DNA of 64,000 nucleotides from Streptomyces sp. NBC_01244 (GTDB lineage: Bacteria > Actinomycetota > Actinomycetes > Streptomycetales > Streptomycetaceae): contig NZ_CP108490.1 in the NCBI RefSeq assembly GCF_035987325.1, positions 1 through 64,000 of the forward strand, given 5' to 3'. Positions 27,020 to 36,432 of the stretch are shown here, piece after piece; the stretch's first letter is position 1; each line of letters starts with the position of its first letter. Under the pieces are notes generated by a model. That model did no database searches. It was not told the origin of the DNA and saw nothing but the letters and a program-made list of their open reading frames with translations. The position numbers were made by a program, and so were the translations under genes.

Positions 27020-28321
27020 GTGAACGCTCAGACTCTGCTGTCGCCACTCACCGACACCCGCGCCATCCGCGTCACCGGCGGCCACCGCCTGGAGGGCACC
27101 ATCGCGGTACAGGGCAGCAAGAACGTGGCCCTGCACCTGTACGCGGCCGCCGTGCTCGCCGACGAGCCGCTGACCCTGACCGGGACCCCACTCATCCTGG
27201 ACACCCAGGTCTGCGCGAAGATCCTCAGCAGCACGGGCACCACCGTCACGATCAGCGGCGACCGCTTCGAGGTCACGCCGGCCACCGCCTGGCAGCCAGT
27301 CATCCCGGACGAGCTCGGCAGGCGCATCCGCACGACCGCCGTCATGGCGGCCGGGCTGCTCGCCCGCGCGGGGCAAGCCCGGTTCCCTCTGCCGGGAGGC
27401 GACGCGTTCTGCCACCGCCGGATTGACCGGCACCTGGCCGCCATGGAGGCCGCCGGTGCCAGCCTCGACGTCACCGACACCCACGTCGATGCCCGCTTCA
27501 CCAGCGGGGGCCCGGCGCCGTTCACCACCAACGTGATGACGAAAGGCTGGGGGCCGAGCCTGGGGGCCACGGTCACCGCGATGCTGCTGGCCGCCCGCGC
27601 CCGCGGTACGTCCACCATCGTCAACCCGAACTCGGAGCCCGAAGTCCGTGCGACCGCTGCCCTGCTCGAAGCGGGCGGGGTCGGCATCGACTGGGAGGGC
27701 GCCGCCCTGCACGTCTCCGGCACCGACCGCATCACCGGCGGGACCGTTCCCGTGCCGCCGGACCGCCTGGAGGCCGCGACACTGGCCCTGGCCGCCGCCA
27801 TCACCGGCGGGACCGTCCGCCTCGACAACGTGCCCACCGCGACGTTTCCCGCTGCCCTCGTGACCATGCTCGCCGATGCCGGAATCGAGCTGGTCCCGGA
27901 GGACGGTGGCACGCTCGCCCGCTGCCCCGCCGGCCCCAGGCCTGTGCAGATGGCCACCGTCTCCGCAACGTGTACGGACGTTCAGCCCCAGCTGACCGCA
28001 CTGCTCACGCAGGCCCCGGGCACCTCCCGCATCGAGGAGCGGATCTACACCGCGCGAGCCACCCACGTGGAGCCGCTGCGCAGCTTCGGCGCTGCGGTGA
28101 CCACTGATGGCCCGAATATCACCGTGCACGGGCCGTCCCGGCTCACTGCGGCTCACGTCGCCGGTGACGACATCCGGGCCGTCGCCGCGCTGGTGATCGC
28201 GGCGCTGGTGGCGGAGGGGACGTCGACTGTCCAGGGCGTCTACCACCTGGACCGCGGGTACGGCAGCCTGCTGCCCAAGCTTGCGGCGCTCGGTGCCACG
28301 GTGGAGGTCGTACAGGGATAG
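27020..28321 (+). CDS. MurA-like enolpyruvyl transferase
   Basis: A 433-residue member of the EPSP synthase/UDP-GlcNAc enolpyruvyl transferase family. Conserved Lys-Asn in QGSKNVALH (residues 34-35), TDVQPQ (the MurA Asp305 region) and DIRAVAALVIAALVAEG (Arg397 region). At the fosfomycin-reactive Cys115 position the loop reads PGGDAFCHRRID: Asp128 replaces Cys, while the Arg120 equivalent is kept. The same Cys-to-Asp change makes mycobacterial MurA insensitive to fosfomycin. A second MurA or a secondary-metabolism enzyme (the nikkomycin NikO type is one analogue) are both possible. Confidence 0.85.
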   Translation: MNAQTLLSPLTDTRAIRVTGGHRLEGTIAVQGSKNVALHLYAAAVLADEPLTLTGTPLILDTQVCAKILSSTGTTVTISGDRFEVTPATAWQPVIPDELGRRIRTTAVMAAGLLARAGQARFPLPGGDAFCHRRIDRHLAAMEAAGASLDVTDTHVDARFTSGGPAPFTTNVMTKGWGPSLGATVTAMLLAARARGTSTIVNPNSEPEVRATAALLEAGGVGIDWEGAALHVSGTDRITGGTVPVPPDRLEAATLALAAAITGGTVRLDNVPTATFPAALVTMLADAGIELVPEDGGTLARCPAGPRPVQMATVSATCTDVQPQLTALLTQAPGTSRIEERIYTARATHVEPLRSFGAAVTTDGPNITVHGPSRLTAAHVAGDDIRAVAALVIAALVAEGTSTVQGVYHLDRGYGSLLPKLAALGATVEVVQG

Positions 28322-28358
28322 GAGCCCGAGGAACGCACTGAACCTGGACAACATGATT

Positions 28359-28383
28359 GAAAATGGCACGGCGTGTCGTTTTC
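28359..28383 (+). terminator. Terminator hairpin 1 after MurA-like gene
   Basis: An 11-bp stem with GAAAA at one foot and TTTTC at the other, 3-nt loop, 37 bp downstream of the stop codon. Confidence 0.6.
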
Positions 28384-28403
28384 CACCCGCTACTGTGGAG
28401 TGC

Positions 28404-28444
28404 AGAACGGTCCGGACGCATCCCCCCCGCGTCCGGACCGTTCT
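28404..28444 (+). terminator. Intrinsic terminator 2 after MurA-like gene
   Basis: A 16-bp perfect stem, AGAACGGTCCGGACGC against its complement at 28429-28444, 9-nt loop, followed by CTGTTTTCC. The strongest intrinsic terminator in the window. Confidence 0.8.
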
Positions 28445-28599
28445 CTGTTTTCCGGCTGCACCGTGTCCTCTCCGACTACGAGGGCATCGACTGGTCCCCC
28501 GCCGAATTCCTTCCCCGAGGCTGCCCCTGGCACCGGGCCCCGGGCGGGGCGCGTGCGTGGGGGGAACGGAATCTGTCGAGGTCAGGGCCGGATGGGACA

Positions 28600-28659
28600 C
28601 GGTGCAGCCGCTGGGGCCCCCGTGCCAGGGCTGTCACGCGGGCCCCAGCGGCTGCACCG
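28600..28659. repeat. 20-bp perfect inverted repeat
   Basis: Arms 28600-28619 and 28640-28659 are exact reverse complements; 20-bp spacer. No T-run follows. May be a binding site, a cruciform or a recombination site. Confidence 0.6.
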
Positions 28660-28986
28660 GACTCGCTAACGTCCCTACTGGCGCGCTGCTTTCGCGCCGG
28701 TTGCGAGCAGGCCTGCGGTTCGCCGGGGGCCGCTTGGTCGATCAGGGTGGGGGTCTCGTTGGTTGGAGCCCGTCGGCCCCCACTCGCTGACCACCCACCG
28801 GCAGGCGGCGCACTTCGAGGACCGGGCAACGGTTCGCCGTTGGGCGAGCACCCCACCCGAGCCGAAGATCGTCGAGTCGGCAGCGCTCGACTGGCCGGCT
28901 CGATGCCCGTCAAAAGGCCCCCGGTGCAGCACCCCCAGGCGGGGTTTCCTTAGGGGGAACTGCTCAGTGTCCCTCTAAAGAGTGAT

Positions 28987-29006
28987 GCAAAAACGTCCGT
29001 TTTTGT
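28987..29006. repeat. AT-cored palindrome, copy B
   Basis: CAAAAACGTCCGTTTTTG, differing by one central base from the palindrome at 16334-16353. It lies 59 bp upstream of the MoxR start, so here it is placed as an operator or promoter-proximal site rather than a terminator. Confidence 0.5.
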
Positions 29007-29064
29007 AGCCACCCCGTTAGGCTGTGCAGCGTCCCATCAAGGCCTCGGTGAAAGGGATTTGGCC

Positions 29065-30267
29065 ATGGCAGCACGTGATCTCGAGGGCTCGCCTGACACC
29101 GCAGTCCGGTTGCGGGCGATCACTTCCGAGCTGTCCGCCCGGTTCTACGAGCGGGACGAGGTCGTACGGACCCTGATCGTCACGATGCTCGCCGGCCAGC
29201 ACTCGCTGCTCCTCGGCCCGCCCGGGACGGCCAAGTCCGAGCTCGCCCGGGAGCTGACGAGCCGCATCGAGGACGCCAGTCTCTGGGAGATCCTCCTCAG
29301 CAAGTTCACCAGCCCGACCAGGATGTTCGGCCCGATCGACATCGCGGCGCTCAGCCGGGGCGAGTACCGCCAGGTGTACGACGGCCGTGCCACCACCGCT
29401 CACGTTGCCTTCATCGACGAGATCTTCAAGTGCAGCACCGCCGCGCTCAACGAGACCCTCGGCTACCTCAACGAGAGGCTCTACCACCCCGAGAACGGTG
29501 GCGCCCCGATCCACTGCCCGCTGATCAGCGCCGTCACGGCGTCGAACGAGCTGCCCTCGGGCGAGGACTCCGCCGCGATCTACGACCGCCTCCTGGTCCG
29601 CCTGGAGGTCGACTACCTTGCCGATCCCTCGAACTTCGCGGCCCTGATCCGGTCTGCCGTCGTAGCACCCCACCCCCCGACCCGTACCACCATCACCCTG
29701 GCGGAGCTCCAGGCCGCGGTGTCCACCGTCGTACCCGCGGTGGACGTTCCGGCCGTGATCGTGGACGCCCTGTGCACCCTGCGCGCCGCGCTGCGCCGGC
29801 GCGAGCTGATCTCGTCCGACCGGCGCTGGCGGGTGTCCGTCCGGCTGCTCCAGGCCTCCGCGTTCCTGGACGGGCGGACGGAGGTGAGCGAGAACGACCT
29901 CACGGTGCTCACCCATGTCCTGTGGGACTCGCCTGCTCAACGCCCGACCGTCGAGCGGGAGGTGCTCCAGATGGTCAACCCCGGGGCCAGGGAGGCGCTC
30001 GATCTCGCCGACGCGATCGAGGAACTGGCGGCCGATCTCGACGCCAAGGCCGGCCAGGCCCGCGACACGGTGTCGGACTGGGCCATCAGGGAGGCGAACC
30101 CCAAGCTCGCCCGGGCCGCCAAGAAGCTCAACAAGCTTCGTACGGACGCCTCGACGACCGGCCGCTCCACCAGCGCCATCGACCGCGTCATCTCCCGTCA
30201 GAAGGCCGTCCACGCCCGCATTCTGACCGAGGCCCTCGGCGTCGACGCCTCCATGGTCCAGGCCTGA
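29065..30267 (+). CDS. MoxR-type AAA+ ATPase
   Basis: A 400-residue AAA+ ATPase of the MoxR/RavA branch. Walker A LLGPPGTAKSELA (about 49-61), Walker B VAFIDEIFKC (about 113-122), sensor-1 region SAVTASNELP. Such ATPases act as chaperones that load or activate a VWA partner. ATG 29065 follows AAGGGA at optimal distance, better than TTG 29059. First gene of a three-gene set with a VWA protein and a third conserved protein. Confidence 0.88.
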   Translation: MAARDLEGSPDTAVRLRAITSELSARFYERDEVVRTLIVTMLAGQHSLLLGPPGTAKSELARELTSRIEDASLWEILLSKFTSPTRMFGPIDIAALSRGEYRQVYDGRATTAHVAFIDEIFKCSTAALNETLGYLNERLYHPENGGAPIHCPLISAVTASNELPSGEDSAAIYDRLLVRLEVDYLADPSNFAALIRSAVVAPHPPTRTTITLAELQAAVSTVVPAVDVPAVIVDALCTLRAALRRRELISSDRRWRVSVRLLQASAFLDGRTEVSENDLTVLTHVLWDSPAQRPTVEREVLQMVNPGAREALDLADAIEELAADLDAKAGQARDTVSDWAIREANPKLARAAKKLNKLRTDASTTGRSTSAIDRVISRQKAVHARILTEALGVDASMVQA

Positions 30268-30289
30268 CGGCCGGGAAGGGACGAGCCCG

Positions 30290-31921
30290 GTGGGAAAGAA
30301 GATCAACAAGCTCAAGGACCTTGCCGTGCGGGCCGGCCGGTGGCTGGGCCTCGCGAGCACACCGCCGGACCCAAAAGCCACCGCGGTCGTGACCGCGGAC
30401 CGGTTCGACGGCATGACCTGGCAGGAGACCCTGGGGCAGGCCACCGCCCTCCAGGACCTGGCCGAGGAGCTGAACGAGCGCCACGATCACACGGAGGACC
30501 TGCTGCGCGACGTGTTCCTCGCGGCGTTCAAGGCGAGCCCGCACCTTCGCGAGCGCGGCGAGATGGACCCGTCCCGGCTGGTCAACCACCAGGTGGTGAC
30601 GGCGATGGCCAGCAGCCCGGAGTACGAAGAATTGCACCGCGAGACAGTGGGAGACCCCTACGCCGCTGCCATGGCCGTCCTCGCCCAGGGCGCGGCCCTG
30701 CGGCGGCTGCTCGAGGAGACCCGCGACGCCCAGGAGGAGAGCCGCCGGGCCCGCGAATCGCAGGATGAGGCAGCTGACGCCGCCCGCGCCGTCGCGGCCG
30801 CCATGGAGGCGGCCGCGGAGCGCGAGGGTGAAGACGGAGTTGTGCCCGGTGACGCGGCAGCAGCAGTGGATGAGGCCATCGCGGAGGCGGAAGCCGCGGA
30901 ACAGGAAGCGCAGCAGGCCGCCGGGGCGGCCGCGCAGGCCCTGGCCGCCGTGACCCCCACCATCCGTACGGCGGTCCGTCGCGCGATGGCCCAGGCCTCG
31001 GAGGCCGCCAGGGAGGAGGCCGGCCTGATGCGCGCCTGGGGGCTGGACGCGGGCCAGCTGGAGCGGATGTCGTTCGAGGAACGCGCCCGGCTCGCGGAAC
31101 GGCTGCGCACGGGCCGGCTCGGGGAGTTCGCCGGTCTCATCGGCCGGTTCCGGATGATGGCCTTCGGGGAGCGCGCCCGCCGGGTGGAGAACACCCCCGG
31201 CGAGCTGGTCGGGATCACCCTCGGCGACGACCTCTCCCGCATCGTCCCCTCCGAGCTCGCCAACCTCGGCGTCCCCGCGATGCGCGCCGTCTTCGCCGCC
31301 AAGTACGCCGACGCCAGCCTCATGCTCTACGACAGCCAGGGCGAACAGGCCATCGGCCAGGGCGCGATCATCGCCTGCGTCGACACCTCGTACTCCATGT
31401 CCTTCCCCCATGGCGACCGCCCCTCCGGCATCACCGCCGAGGCGTGGGCCAAGGCGTGCGCCCTGGCGCTCCTGGACCAGGCCCGGCAGTCCAAGCGCGA
31501 CTTCGTCGGGATCCTCTTCAGCTCTGCGAGCGAGATCAGCGTCCACCCCTTCCCCGCCTCGGCACAGGCCGCGATCGGCGACGTCATCGACTTCGCCGAG
31601 ACGTTCTTCGGCGGCGGCACCGACTTCGAGGCCCCCCTCAGCGCCGCCGTCGAGGTGCTGGAGGCGGAGTTCAACGCCGCCGGCAGGCCCAAGGGCGACA
31701 TCGTGCTGATCACCGACGGGGAGTGCGAGGTCAGCGAGGAATGGGCGCACTACTGGCACGAGGTCAAGCGGCAGCTGGACTTCCGCACCTTCGGCATCGC
31801 CATCGGCAACGGCGGATCGACCGCGTCCGGCTCCGTGCTGGACGCGCTGTGCGACAACCTTCGGAGCCTCGACGACCTCGCGGACCCGCGGGCCGTTTCG
31901 GACCTCTTCCGCCTGATCTGA
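30290..31921 (+). CDS. VWA-domain protein (MoxR partner)
   Basis: A 543-residue protein. The N-terminal two-thirds are helical with a long Ala/Glu-rich coiled coil (about residues 140-240). The C-terminal von Willebrand A domain has a complete MIDAS (ACVDTSYSMS, about residue 363 on; later ITDGE). MoxR-VWA pairs are thought to assemble or remodel complexes in a metal-dependent way. GTG start 22 bp after the MoxR stop. Confidence 0.85.
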   Translation: MGKKINKLKDLAVRAGRWLGLASTPPDPKATAVVTADRFDGMTWQETLGQATALQDLAEELNERHDHTEDLLRDVFLAAFKASPHLRERGEMDPSRLVNHQVVTAMASSPEYEELHRETVGDPYAAAMAVLAQGAALRRLLEETRDAQEESRRARESQDEAADAARAVAAAMEAAAEREGEDGVVPGDAAAAVDEAIAEAEAAEQEAQQAAGAAAQALAAVTPTIRTAVRRAMAQASEAAREEAGLMRAWGLDAGQLERMSFEERARLAERLRTGRLGEFAGLIGRFRMMAFGERARRVENTPGELVGITLGDDLSRIVPSELANLGVPAMRAVFAAKYADASLMLYDSQGEQAIGQGAIIACVDTSYSMSFPHGDRPSGITAEAWAKACALALLDQARQSKRDFVGILFSSASEISVHPFPASAQAAIGDVIDFAETFFGGGTDFEAPLSAAVEVLEAEFNAAGRPKGDIVLITDGECEVSEEWAHYWHEVKRQLDFRTFGIAIGNGGSTASGSVLDALCDNLRSLDDLADPRAVSDLFRLI

Positions 31922-31987
31922 CGACCCGGCGCTCGCCCCGCCCCCGTCCCGACCCACCCGCCCGTCTTCGCAGTGGAGCCGATCGAC

Positions 31988-33073
31988 ATGTCCACACCCC
32001 CGCCCGAAACGCAGCAGCCGGACCGCAAGACCGGCGACGCGGTCTTCGACGCCTACGCCGAAGCGATGGACGGCGAAGGCGCCCCGCTGCTCGGCCACCT
32101 CGTTCTCTACTCGATCTTCGACGGCAAGGTCACCCGCGACGACCTCGTCGGCTGGTTCACCGAACTGGATCTGGACGAGGCCCTCCTCCCACCGCCCGTC
32201 CGGCCCGTCGACGCCTTCGAACGCGTCACCGGTCCCGACGGCGTCCGGGTGACCTACCCCCTGGACGACCCGACCGCGACCGGCCCCGCCAGCAAGCGTG
32301 GCCAGCGCCGCAGTCGCACCCAGCTCGTCAAGACCGCCACCTTGATGGTCCGGCCCGTACGCCGGGACGGCGGACAGATCGTGCGCCACGTCGTACGGGA
32401 GGTCCGCGACGAGGAGCAGACCAGCCTCAAGTACGACACCCGCCTGGCGACCTGCACCTTCGAACGGGACAACTCCGAGAACAGCCCCGAAGGCGCCGGC
32501 ACCCTCACGATCGAAGAGAACCGTTCCGCCATCGCCAGGCTCCCTGAGGCCGAGCAGACCACCGTCCGGCAGATGCTCACCGACGTCAACGCCTCCTTCC
32601 GTCACCGGTGCACCTACCTGACCAGCGACAAGCTGCGCTCTGTCGTCCGCCGCTACGTCGAATACCTCAGCGCCATCAGGGTGCGCCCAACCGGCGGCGT
32701 GTACTTCGTCCACCGCCAGCACGCCCAGACCCTCGGCGCGCTGCGCGAGCTCGTCGGCCGGTTCGGCCAGGGCAGCCACCTCGTACGGGTACCGCTGCCG
32801 GACCAGGACGAGATGCGCGAGATGATCATCATCGCGTTCACCACCAAGGCCAAGGACGAACTCGACGCCCTCGCCAAGGACATCGCCGCGGCCCAGCGCA
32901 ACGGGAAGGCCGAGGACGCCCGGAAGCTCTACGAGCGGTTCACTACGCTCCAGGCCGCCACCAACGAGCACTCCGAGCTGCTCTCCACCTCCCTCGACGA
33001 CACCCGAGCCTCACTCCAGCTCGTCAAAATCCAGCTGGGCGGACTCCTCGCCACCGCGACCGAGGACGAGTAG
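31988..33073 (+). CDS. Third member of MoxR-VWA cassette (DUF6744-like)
   Basis: A 361-residue product with the N-terminal signature PLLGHLVLYSIFDGKVTRDD and a helical C-terminus (AIRVRPTGGVYFVHRQHAQT). It resembles a family I recall as DUF6744, found with MoxR and VWA genes in actinophages and plasmids. No catalytic motif seen. ATG 31988 is preferred to the in-frame GTG 31973. Confidence 0.6.
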   Translation: MSTPPPETQQPDRKTGDAVFDAYAEAMDGEGAPLLGHLVLYSIFDGKVTRDDLVGWFTELDLDEALLPPPVRPVDAFERVTGPDGVRVTYPLDDPTATGPASKRGQRRSRTQLVKTATLMVRPVRRDGGQIVRHVVREVRDEEQTSLKYDTRLATCTFERDNSENSPEGAGTLTIEENRSAIARLPEAEQTTVRQMLTDVNASFRHRCTYLTSDKLRSVVRRYVEYLSAIRVRPTGGVYFVHRQHAQTLGALRELVGRFGQGSHLVRVPLPDQDEMREMIIIAFTTKAKDELDALAKDIAAAQRNGKAEDARKLYERFTTLQAATNEHSELLSTSLDDTRASLQLVKIQLGGLLATATEDE

Positions 33074-33347
33074 TCCACACGGTCAAGGCCAACGGGGTAT
33101 CGGCCGCCGAGGAACGCGGTGCGCAACCGGACAGTGCCGCGGCAGCATCGCGACCTTCAGGGAGTTCGTGCTCGTCGACGCCGTCCGCCTCGCCGCGGAC
33201 GGCGTCCTCGCGAAGGCCTCCCAGACGGTCCGCGACATCACCGCGGGCTCGTGGGCGAGAATGGGCGTGCCCGGCGGCGTGCCAATGTCCGGCCGATGCT
33301 GCCGCCGCCGGGTACTGCTCTTCCTGGGCCCTGCTGGTCGGGCCCCA
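33074..33347. other. Gap after MoxR cassette, possible small ORF
   Basis: A forward frame from GTG 33168 encodes LVDAVRLAADGVLAKASQ and looks protein-like for 35 codons but then degenerates; no SD. Not called as a gene. Confidence 0.3.
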
Positions 33348-33380
33348 CCTGACCCCGGGCCCGATCCCTGACGGGTCAGG
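33348..33380 (+). terminator. Terminator of MoxR-VWA operon
   Basis: CCTGACCC (33348-33355) pairs with GGGTCAGG (33373-33380), followed by TTTGCTGCTTT. Confidence 0.55.
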
Positions 33381-33556
33381 TTTGCTGCTTTCACCCTCTC
33401 GGTGACCTGTGACCGTGCCGAGCGGTACCGTGCCGACCATGGATGAAGCACTGCTCACATCCTGATCCTGCTCGTTGCGCCCTGCTGGTCACCGAGGTGA
33501 GGGCCAGGCATGGTGGTGGTGCGTCGTTGCTCTGTTCCGCAAACGAGAGGAAGCCC

Positions 33557-33748
33557 GTGAACGTGCCGGTGGTCGTCTTCGGTACCCCCGTGGTCGCGGC
33601 GATCGCCGTCTGGTTCTTCGTCGGGATCATGCGTGTGCAGTCGTACCGGGCCAAGAACATCGCCGAGGGTATGACGCCCCAGTGGCTGGTGAACCGCCGG
33701 CTCATCCAAGGTATCCGGGCCCGCGCACTGACCAGGGAAGACCTTTAG
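33557..33748 (+). CDS. Small single-pass membrane protein (63 aa)
   Basis: GTG start with GAGAGGAAG upstream. The N-terminus is one hydrophobic helix (VVVFGTPVVAAIAVWFFVGI), then a basic cytoplasmic tail. Function unknown. Confidence 0.6.
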   Translation: MNVPVVVFGTPVVAAIAVWFFVGIMRVQSYRAKNIAEGMTPQWLVNRRLIQGIRARALTREDL

Positions 33749-34257
33749 ACCGGAGATCTTTGCCCCTGAAGCCGGGCGCAAGACCGTTCCCCGCCGGATT
33801 CCTTACCCTGCCCGGGCAGCGCAAGGGTGGGAGCGATCGTCAAGGCTGCACCGGTAGAGACAACGGCCAGGCCCCCCGTATTTGGGTTGGGCCTGAGCCA
33901 CAGAAAGCCAGCCCCGACGAGACCCGCAGGCGGTTTCAGCAACCCCCACCGGCCGCAATGTGGGCACCAGCCACCCCCGGCATCAGCCACGCTATCGCCT
34001 TGCTCGCCCTCCCCAGCCCCCACGGTCCGCAGCAGGCCGCCTGGCCCTGGTGGCACCTGGGAGCGCTCCGCCGCGGCGCGCAGCGCCGGGGTGGAGGGCG
34101 AGCAGCCGCCCGCCGGGGGGCGTAGCCCCGGCCGGCGTGCGGGGCCGGGTACCCCGCGGACCCCAGCCGACGACGGCGCGGGGCCTCCGTTGCTGGTGTT
34201 CCTCCCAATACCTATAGAGCGCGCACACTCCGCAAGGCTGTGACCTGCGAGAACGTT
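33749..34257. other. About 500 bp without a supported gene
   Basis: GC-rich, with frames in several phases but no SD, domain or consistent coding signal. Precedes the palindrome cluster. Confidence 0.4.
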
Positions 34258-34511
34258 GTTCCGAACGGCATCCTGTGATGCCTATATCGGCATCCTAGGA
34301 TGCCGATACCTGGCGTGGATGGTCATGACGTTCAACGCCACCGAGGGAACCCTAGGGTTCGCACCGTGGCGCGGAGCGTCATCGAGGGAATCCGGGGGTT
34401 CGCTCCCGTACCTTTGGCGACATGTCGTAGTTGGTAAGCGAAGGAATCGCCGCGTTCCTTCGATGGCGCAAAAAGTCATGTCGCCTGCGGTAACCTCTAG
34501 GTGTTCGGAAC
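34258..34511. repeat. Cluster of palindromes (origin- or operator-like)
   Basis: In 254 bp: GTTCCGAAC (34258) and its reverse complement GTTCGGAAC (34503); an 18-bp palindrome centred on CCTAGG (34288-34305) with a half-related copy just before; GAACCCTAGGGTTC (34347-34360); CGACATGTCG (34418-34427); CGAAGGAA/TTCCTTCG (34439-34462). AT content is higher than around it. Directly upstream of two overlapping winged-helix genes. Resembles a replication origin or a multi-operator control region. Confidence 0.55.
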
Positions 34512-34532
34512 GCATAGGTCAGGGGTCGGAAG

Positions 34533-35165
34533 TTGCCGAGGAAGCCGCGCAGCACCCGCCGGGAGCTGGTCAACGAAGAGACCGGCGTCATCTACGAGCT
34601 CCGCGAAACGCAGGAGCCCGACCCTCGGCGCTCGTACAACTTCGGCGGCCGGCACGGGCAGATCTCGTTCCCCCGCGTCATGGCGATGCTCGCGAAGGAG
34701 TCCGGCCTCACTGGAGACGACATCCGGGTGTTCTTCTACTGCGGCATCAAGACCTTTGAGAAGGGTGGCGCTACCGCCGGGGAGACCGCCGACTACCTCG
34801 GGCTCACCCCGCAGGCCACCCGACGCATCGCCAAGAAGCTCTCGGACAACAAGCTCTTCCTGGTCGCCGAGGTTGTGGGCCGTACCATCAAGTACAAGGC
34901 CAGCCCGCACATCATCACTAGTTGCTCCGGTGAGGAGCAGTCGGAAGAAGCGTCGCACTACCACCTGCCGACTCTGCCGGGGCGACCCGAAGCAGGAGTA
35001 CCGAAGGACAAAGCCGATGTCACGCCAAAGCGAGTACCCCGAGCTCGTCGAACTTCAGTTGCGGATAAGGGAACTGCCGCACCTGAAGCAGAACGTGCTG
35101 ATGACGTACGCGATCTTGGGAGGGCTGGAGAACCCGGTGGTGGAGACAGCCGCCGAGCTGGCTGA
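34533..35165 (+). CDS. Winged-helix DNA-binding protein (210 aa)
   Basis: TTG start after AGGGGTCGGAAG. The core (SFPRVMAMLAKESGLTGDDI, then ETADYLGLTPQATRRIAKKL) is a helix-turn-helix/winged-helix domain. The C-terminal 70 residues are low-complexity and overlap the next gene in another frame by 149 bp, which is unusual, so the true protein may be shorter. Could be a plasmid replication or control protein given the palindromes upstream. Confidence 0.65.
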   Translation: MPRKPRSTRRELVNEETGVIYELRETQEPDPRRSYNFGGRHGQISFPRVMAMLAKESGLTGDDIRVFFYCGIKTFEKGGATAGETADYLGLTPQATRRIAKKLSDNKLFLVAEVVGRTIKYKASPHIITSCSGEEQSEEASHYHLPTLPGRPEAGVPKDKADVTPKRVPRARRTSVADKGTAAPEAERADDVRDLGRAGEPGGGDSRRAG

Positions 35166-35334
35166 GACCATCGGTATCCCGGCCTCGCACTTCTCCAAGA
35201 GCCGGCGCGAGCTGGAGGCGGACGGCTGGCTGGAGTTCGTGTTCAAGGAGGGCCAGGTCAAGTTCTTCCGACTCGGCCACAAGGCCACCGGACAGCAGGT
35301 CGTCGTACCGCTGCGCCGCCGCGCGGCCGGCTGA
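35017..35334 (+). CDS. MarR-like winged-helix protein (105 aa)
   Basis: Compact winged-helix protein: ELVELQLRIRELPHLKQNVL, then ELAETIGIPASHFSKSRREL with the recognition helix, and a basic beta-wing and tail. ATG 35017 lies inside the preceding gene, so the two are co-expressed and probably partners or alternatives at the same DNA sites. Confidence 0.75.
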   Translation: MSRQSEYPELVELQLRIRELPHLKQNVLMTYAILGGLENPVVETAAELAETIGIPASHFSKSRRELEADGWLEFVFKEGQVKFFRLGHKATGQQVVVPLRRRAAG

Positions 35335-35622
35335 CTTCGATCCAGACCCCGACGGTGGCGGCCAGGAAGCGCCGATGCCCTCCCTGGCCCTGCTCTGCGT
35401 CTGCTGGCCGGCTGAACTCCGAGCCGTTCCCGGCCGGCGTACGGGCACAACCGTTCCTCCGCCTTGCCGGCTGAACTGGCCGCAGCCAGACAGCGACGTC
35501 GCGCTCAGGATCGGCCCCCGCGTACGACGGCGCGGTTGCGCGGCAGGAGCGGTGGCCTCGGCCATCAGGGAGCAGTACCCGGTCAGCCTCGTGAGCAGGC
35601 CGGGCGTCGGCGTCTGCACCCG

Positions 35623-35934
35623 CTACAGATCCGGGTCGTCTTGTCCCAGGTGGGCGACGTATTCGTCGTACAGGGCGTCGGCTTCCTCGAAGGTGTCGAC
35701 CTCATGGACCTCGTGGGCCATGTTGTCGTCATACGTCACGGCCCACTTGTCGTCGCCGGTGTCCGGCGCCAGGTAGTTGACCAGCCGCATCGTGTTGATT
35801 GGCCGTCCGTCGAAGACCTGGCCCCGGTGCTCGTAGACGAACAGCCACCGCTGCTCTTCCAGCAGTTCAAGGACGGCGTCGCGGTAGTCGGAGGCGACGT
35901 CCGGGCGTTCATGGACGGAGGTGATGGTGCGCAT
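35623..35934 (-). CDS. Hypothetical acidic protein (103 aa)
   Basis: MRTITSVHERPDVASDYRDA start; Trp/Tyr-rich middle and a very acidic C-terminus (EADALYDEYVAHLGQDDPDL). No family recognised. Start at ATG 35932-35934 with GAAGGCA upstream. Confidence 0.6.
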   Translation of the reverse strand: MRTITSVHERPDVASDYRDAVLELLEEQRWLFVYEHRGQVFDGRPINTMRLVNYLAPDTGDDKWAVTYDDNMAHEVHEVDTFEEADALYDEYVAHLGQDDPDL

Positions 35935-36432
35935 GCTGAGTGCCTTCTGCCAGGGGAGGCACGCGGCCGCCCGGACTTGAGGGTGAGCTCGCGGCGCGGA
36001 CGCCTGCCCGCGTACGCGGGCGGAGCTCTGTATCTGCGGCGGACAGCCGCGGACACCCGCAAGGGCGGGCACGATCAGACATCCACCACCCTAACCGTGA
36101 ACCCCCAAGCCGACGAACTCCGCCGGCGCGCACACCACTGAGTGAGGCGGCTGCTCGGCTGGCGTGTCGGCCGACGTCAACGTGTCAGTGGTTCCGACAG
36201 CTGAAGTGTCAGTGGGGCAGGGCTACAGCTCTGGCAGGACGATGATCCGGGTGCCGTTGGGCGCGGTGCTGCCGAGGATGCGCAGTTCGTCGTTGTGAGG
36301 ATCGGCCGCAGGTCACCGAAAGAGGCTCCAGAGTCTTCAGCAACTCCCTCAATCCCTCGGCCCTCAAGAACCAGCCGACACCCTTTGATGAAGGGAATTG
36401 GGCCGCCGGAGCCCGTCCGGCAGGATGCCGGT
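35935..36432. other. About 500 bp with repeat and coding debris
   Basis: GTGTCAGTGG occurs twice in direct orientation (36183 and 36207), like the end of an insertion sequence. Reverse-strand frame ending near 36230 reads ILGSTAPNGTRIIVLPEL, apparently the end of a lost gene. No intact gene. Confidence 0.4.

Larger units (their letters stand above)
28445..29064. other. 620 bp intergenic, structure but no gene
   Basis: No supported gene. Contains the 20-bp inverted repeat at 28600-28659, a smaller CCCC/GGGG hairpin followed by TTT near 28930-28950 and palindrome copy B at 28987. A reverse frame over 28476-28913 was judged spurious. Confidence 0.5.

Noticed and set aside
28476..28913. Reverse ORF starting MTGIEPASRALPTRRSS
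   Set aside because: Covers the inverted-repeat region, has repetitive low-complexity composition and no SD; probably spurious.
30188..32971. 927-codon reverse open frame across the VWA and third cassette genes
   Set aside because: Spans two well-supported forward genes and the gap between them; composition is typical of a shadow frame.
33168..33371. Forward 67-codon ORF after the MoxR cassette
   Set aside because: First half protein-like but no SD, and the second half is low-complexity running into the terminator.
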